From assembly GCA_002786225.1 (NCBI GenBank), contig PEQN01000026.1:1-37950 (forward strand): DNA of 37,950 nt. The letters run 5' to 3'. The DNA is from Leptospira sp. GTDB taxonomy: Bacteria; Spirochaetota; Leptospiria; Leptospirales; Leptospiraceae. This document shows positions 35,437 to 37,950 of this stretch, piece by piece; position 1 is the stretch's first letter, and every line of letters starts with the position of its first letter. The translations under genes and the position numbers were made by a program. The notes beneath the pieces were generated by a model. It was not told where the DNA came from and made no database searches. It saw nothing but the letters and a program-made list of their open reading frames with translations.

Positions 35437-36474
35437 TTAGTTTTTATTAAAATTATTGTATGCAAAAGTTCTAATTTTATCTGAGCATTTGTTTTTATTT
35501 TCTTTTAACATAGTTCTATACTTTATAAAAAATGGAAAGTATTTTGATTTAGTATTTTCTTTCTCAAAAAGTTGATAGCTTAGATTTATTTCATCAATTA
35601 CTACATTTGTCTGAAAATCACAAATTGGTGTATTGTCCATACCTAAAACATAATCAGACATAAGGCTACGCAAAGTTTCTTCGAGTTCAAATGTTTCTGG
35701 TGAGCGAGGTTGTTTCACCAAAAAAGCTTCAATCTTAGTAATTCTTTTTCGCATTTCTTCCCAGCTTATGTGAATCCCCGCATCACAAGCATAAGAACCT
35801 CCAGCTTCAGAAATAAGTTCTAAAGATTTTTTCAATGGAAAATTATACGGTTTGAGAATCTCAACATAAAACGGCAAATATTCTATGAATTCGAAGTCTC
35901 CTTCACAAAAGCTTGCACTTATTCCATTTTTGTTTAATTCTTGGATTGTAGCATTTTGGAAATCACCATAAGCATCTGAAAGCTTTTGCCTGTATTGATT
36001 ATCTAGCAAAGATATTGCTGAAAGCATAAATTCTCGAAAAAGTCTAAATGCACTCTCACTCTCAGAGGACTTAGGCGAAAATTTTTTGCTAAATTCTGAT
36101 CTTGCTTTTGCAACAGAAGAAAGTTCAGAAGGATTTAATTTCTTTAAGAAAGTATAATATGAAATTAAGGAATCCAATGATTTAGCGCTAGTTAAATAAT
36201 AATCAAAGACAAATCCCTTTGTTCCTAAATACTCAACTTCAATCCATTTCCCTTTCTTTTTGTTGAGACTTATCACTGGATTCGAAGAATCTATCAATCG
36301 AACAATGCTTCCACTCGCTAGCAATTTTTCCACACTTCCACTTTGGCTTGCAGTCGCTCTTAAGTAGAGCCAATTCTCAGCTTTTACTTTGTAGAATGTT
36401 CCTTCAGCAATAAGTGAAGAATAAGGAATTAGCAAAAAAAATAAAATGATCTTGAAGAGGATTTTGGAATTCAT
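35437..36474 (-). CDS. Exported protein with N-terminal bacterial SH3 domain
   Basis: A 345-residue protein with a clear signal peptide (ILFKIILFFLLIPYSSLIAEG). Residues ~27-95 form a bacterial SH3 (SH3b) domain: YKVKAENWLYLRATASQSG, VEKLLASGSIVRLID, KKKGKWIEVEYLGTKGFVFDYYL. The remaining ~250 residues are mainly helical and unrecognised, with several cysteines (CEGDFEF, YACDAG, ICDF, NKCSD) that could form disulfides in the periplasm. SH3b domains often bind peptidoglycan or other envelope polymers. A good promoter lies at 36508-36535. The gene converges on the NRDE gene with only 10 bases between stop codons. Cell-envelope role inferred; exact function unknown. Confidence 0.75.
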   Translation of the reverse strand: MNSKILFKIILFFLLIPYSSLIAEGTFYKVKAENWLYLRATASQSGSVEKLLASGSIVRLIDSSNPVISLNKKKGKWIEVEYLGTKGFVFDYYLTSAKSLDSLISYYTFLKKLNPSELSSVAKARSEFSKKFSPKSSESESAFRLFREFMLSAISLLDNQYRQKLSDAYGDFQNATIQELNKNGISASFCEGDFEFIEYLPFYVEILKPYNFPLKKSLELISEAGGSYACDAGIHISWEEMRKRITKIEAFLVKQPRSPETFELEETLRSLMSDYVLGMDNTPICDFQTNVVIDEINLSYQLFEKENTKSKYFPFFIKYRTMLKENKNKCSDKIRTFAYNNFNKN

Positions 36475-36507
36475 AAAAATTTATCCTAAGAATACAGAAT
36501 TGGAATA

Positions 36508-36535
36508 ATTAGATATTTTCTTTTTGAATAGTCAA
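36508..36535 (-). promoter_or_regulatory. Sigma-70-type promoter for the SH3-domain gene
   Basis: On the minus strand TTGACT (complement of 36530-36535) is followed after 16 bases by TCTAAT (complement of 36508-36513), each 5 of 6 to consensus. It ends about 33 bases before the ATG at 36474. The -35 lies in the proximal copy of the direct repeat at 36526-36557. Confidence 0.5.
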
Positions 36536-36557
36536 GCAATTTTGAATCGTCAAGCAA
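36526..36557. repeat. 14-bp direct repeat overlapping a promoter
   Basis: GAATAGTCAAGCAA (36526-36539) and GAATCGTCAAGCAA (36544-36557) differ at one position and are separated by TTTT, a centre-to-centre period of 18 bases. On the minus strand each gives TTGCTTGAC. The proximal copy supplies the -35 of the SH3 gene promoter, so a direct-repeat-binding activator or a duplicated -35 is possible. Confidence 0.5.
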
Positions 36558-36581
36558 ATGGTTAAATGAGGAAATAAATTT

Positions 36582-36887
36582 TTATTTATCTAAATCTTTT
36601 CTTGTTGGGAGATAATCTTTCTGACCTCGACACTGTGTCTTCTGAAGATAGTCTATAGTACAAAAAGTTAAGCTATTACGAACATTTTGATTGTTAAGAC
36701 TAGATTCTTGTCCAAAATAATAATTAGGCCAAAGCAAAGATGCTACTGTACAAGTCTGGAGCAATTGACTGACCCTGTACTCACAAGCAGACCTTTCATC
36801 AGTAATGTTGCTGCAATTACTAGAAGCCAAACTTGCTAAAAGGAAAGTAAGTGATAGAATACGAAATTTTTGATTAAGAATATTCAT
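36582..36887 (-). CDS. Small cysteine-rich lipoprotein
   Basis: A 101-residue protein with a signal peptide (ILSLTFLLASLASSNC), so lipidation at Cys24 is likely. The mature part is about 77 residues with four further cysteines (SACEY, QTCTV, TFCTI, TQCRG), consistent with two disulfides in the periplasm or at the surface. It ends in a charged tail (PTRKDLDK). No family recognised. It lies upstream of the SH3-domain gene on the same strand, but the 107-base gap contains a separate promoter. Lineage-specific small lipoproteins of this kind are common in Leptospira. Confidence 0.6.
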   Translation of the reverse strand: MNILNQKFRILSLTFLLASLASSNCSNITDERSACEYRVSQLLQTCTVASLLWPNYYFGQESSLNNQNVRNSLTFCTIDYLQKTQCRGQKDYLPTRKDLDK

Positions 36888-37035
36888 GAAAATGACTTAT
36901 TTTTCAAAAATATAAACCATTTACTATTTAACAATCTCAAAAAATCTAGAACATGACTTGAAAGCTCACTATGGATGCAAGCCCTTCCGAAATTTCGGGA
37001 TCTGGAATAAATGTAGCAATTTTGAAATTGAGCCG

Positions 37036-37464
37036 CTACTTTCGTATTATTTTTTGTATGAAAGTAAATCCGTTGATTGACTTGATAGGTTCGTTTAAGA
37101 TTTTACTTATAAAATCTTTTAAATCAGTATCAGCATAATATTGCACATCGGGAATGATCTTTTCGAGAGCAAAATAGGAATCCTCATGGGAATTCAAATT
37201 TATTGAAGTATAGTGCTTACTTAATTCAGAAAGGCCCTGTACGTAATCTTCCTTTTCCCATGAATTTGCAGTAAAATCACGAGTATCACAATTAAATCGA
37301 GCAATTCCAAAGCGATTTGAATAAAAGTCTAAATAATCAATATTATCTTCTATTAATGCTATCTTTAACTCACAATTCAGAAACTTTGGCTTTAAGTAAT
37401 TTCTAAAAAACAAAAAGAATCTATTATCCTCTAAAGATTTAATTTCTTCAAATACTAAGTTCAT
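37036..37464 (-). CDS. Hypothetical protein
   Basis: A 142-residue protein with no signal peptide and no family I recognise. Aromatic residues and Asp/Glu are frequent (DNIDYLDFYSNRFGIARFNCDTRDF), and the composition suggests a mixed alpha/beta soluble protein. The start ATG (37464) is preceded on the minus strand by a weak purine-rich stretch (AATTTTTCTAAGAAATT). Codon use resembles the neighbouring genes. It follows the truncated gene at the window edge by 56 bases on the same strand, so the two may be co-transcribed. The short length, lack of motifs and flanking unrecognised genes leave its function open. Confidence 0.5.
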   Translation of the reverse strand: MNLVFEEIKSLEDNRFFLFFRNYLKPKFLNCELKIALIEDNIDYLDFYSNRFGIARFNCDTRDFTANSWEKEDYVQGLSELSKHYTSINLNSHEDSYFALEKIIPDVQYYADTDLKDFISKILNEPIKSINGFTFIQKIIRK

Positions 37465-37520
37465 AATTTCTTAGAAAAATTTATTCATCTTAAGGTATAT
37501 AATTTTCTTAATAAAATTTC

Positions 37521-37950
37521 TTATTTTGCATAATTGATATTATAATGTTCTAGAACGAATTGTTCTGCGCCTCTAAAATTTGGTTTATTCAAACCATACA
37601 AATAAGTGTTTATATAACTATTAGATATTTTTGGATTTTCTATATAATTAAATGCTTTGCCATCATCGGAATTATACCCAAGAATTCCAATAAATGTTTG
37701 TCCTTTCTTATGACAGAATTCAAGGAACTTGCCTGATTCAGAGTATGAAAATTCTACATCGTATGATCTTTTTGTATTATTATTCTGACTTATGTTACTA
37801 GATGGTTTTGGATATGCATTAAAACCTATTTTAGAAATGTAGTAGCAAGACCCTAGTTTTAAAGATCTCCAAGAAAAATAAAAACCTTGGTTATTTTTAT
37901 TCAATGGAAAGTCCACATATTTGTCAAAATCTGTGGATAGAATTTTAGGT
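37521..37950 (-). CDS. Hypothetical protein, 5' end beyond the window
   Basis: On the minus strand the frame runs without a stop from the window edge (first codons read PKILSTDFDKYVDFP) to the stop at 37521, so only the C-terminal ~142 residues are visible. A GTG at 37916 is available but is probably internal. The visible part contains FYFSWRSLKLGSCYYISKIGFNAYP and GQTFIGILGYNSDDGKAFNYIE, suggesting a beta-rich fold, with a C-terminal EQFVLEHYNINYAK. I do not recognise the family. No membrane segment is visible in this part. Confidence 0.55.
   Translation of the reverse strand, partial: PKILSTDFDKYVDFPLNKNNQGFYFSWRSLKLGSCYYISKIGFNAYPKPSSNISQNNNTKRSYDVEFSYSESGKFLEFCHKKGQTFIGILGYNSDDGKAFNYIENPKISNSYINTYLYGLNKPNFRGAEQFVLEHYNINYAK

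Noticed and set aside
1..37950. Mobile elements, CRISPR arrays, prophage or toxin-antitoxin modules
   Set aside because: No transposase, integrase, regularly spaced repeats, phage structural genes or toxin-antitoxin pairs were recognised on either strand.

Overview
The window is AT-rich chromosomal DNA (about two thirds A+T by eye) from a spirochaete, most likely a member of the Leptospiraceae close to Leptospira. The pointers are a cysteine-free PerR-type regulator divergent from an ankyrin-protein/catalase pair (an arrangement I recall from Leptospira), many small lipoproteins with loose spirochaetal lipoboxes, a membrane-anchored AraC regulator, adenylate cyclases and an LpxH-like hydrolase. 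No rRNA, tRNA, insertion sequence, phage gene or CRISPR array was recognised. Genes are tightly packed and no gap exceeds 250 bases.

Layout. 1-2215: a left-truncated 7TM sensor with a PP2C/RsbU-type phosphatase domain, then an NTF2/SnoaL-like protein. 2276-11816: a DUF2452 (C1orf50-like) gene 15 bases ahead of recC-recB-recD, which are joined by ATGA stop/start overlaps and encode the RecBCD helicase-nuclease. 11813-12063: a spacer holding the decayed 3' end of leuD and a perfect 26-bp palindrome. 12064-14761: a three-gene operon of PadR regulator, serine beta-lactamase-like hydrolase and seven-helix membrane protein, probably autoregulated through the palindrome. 14876-17708 (minus): lipoprotein, AraC-type membrane regulator and LpxH-like phosphoesterase. 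17907-20857: purT, converging with a membrane adenylate cyclase that lies just downstream of perR. 20858-23029: the perR/ankyrin-catalase intergenic region with several TTTTTAGACT-type operator-like repeats, then ankB-like and catalase genes and a strong terminator. 23194-23607: a short lipoprotein. 23809-34586: a seven-gene chemosensory operon. 34695-37950: an NRDE/TANGO2-family protein, an SH3-domain exported protein, a tiny lipoprotein and two unrecognised genes, the last cut by the window edge.

The most interesting system is the chemosensory operon: cheR, a tandem double-domain cheW, a receptor with a shortened HAMP region, a CheA lacking P2 but carrying its own receiver, cheB, a receiver-class III adenylate cyclase fusion, and a second receptor. 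There is no stand-alone CheY and no CheD, CheC, CheX or CheZ. The natural inference is a pathway whose output is cAMP rather than (or as well as) flagellar switching. Its core domains carry their expected catalytic residues, so it looks functional. A second regulatory theme is the peroxide module, in which perR appears to be co-transcribed with another adenylate cyclase, so two separate signalling inputs in this window may feed a cAMP pool.
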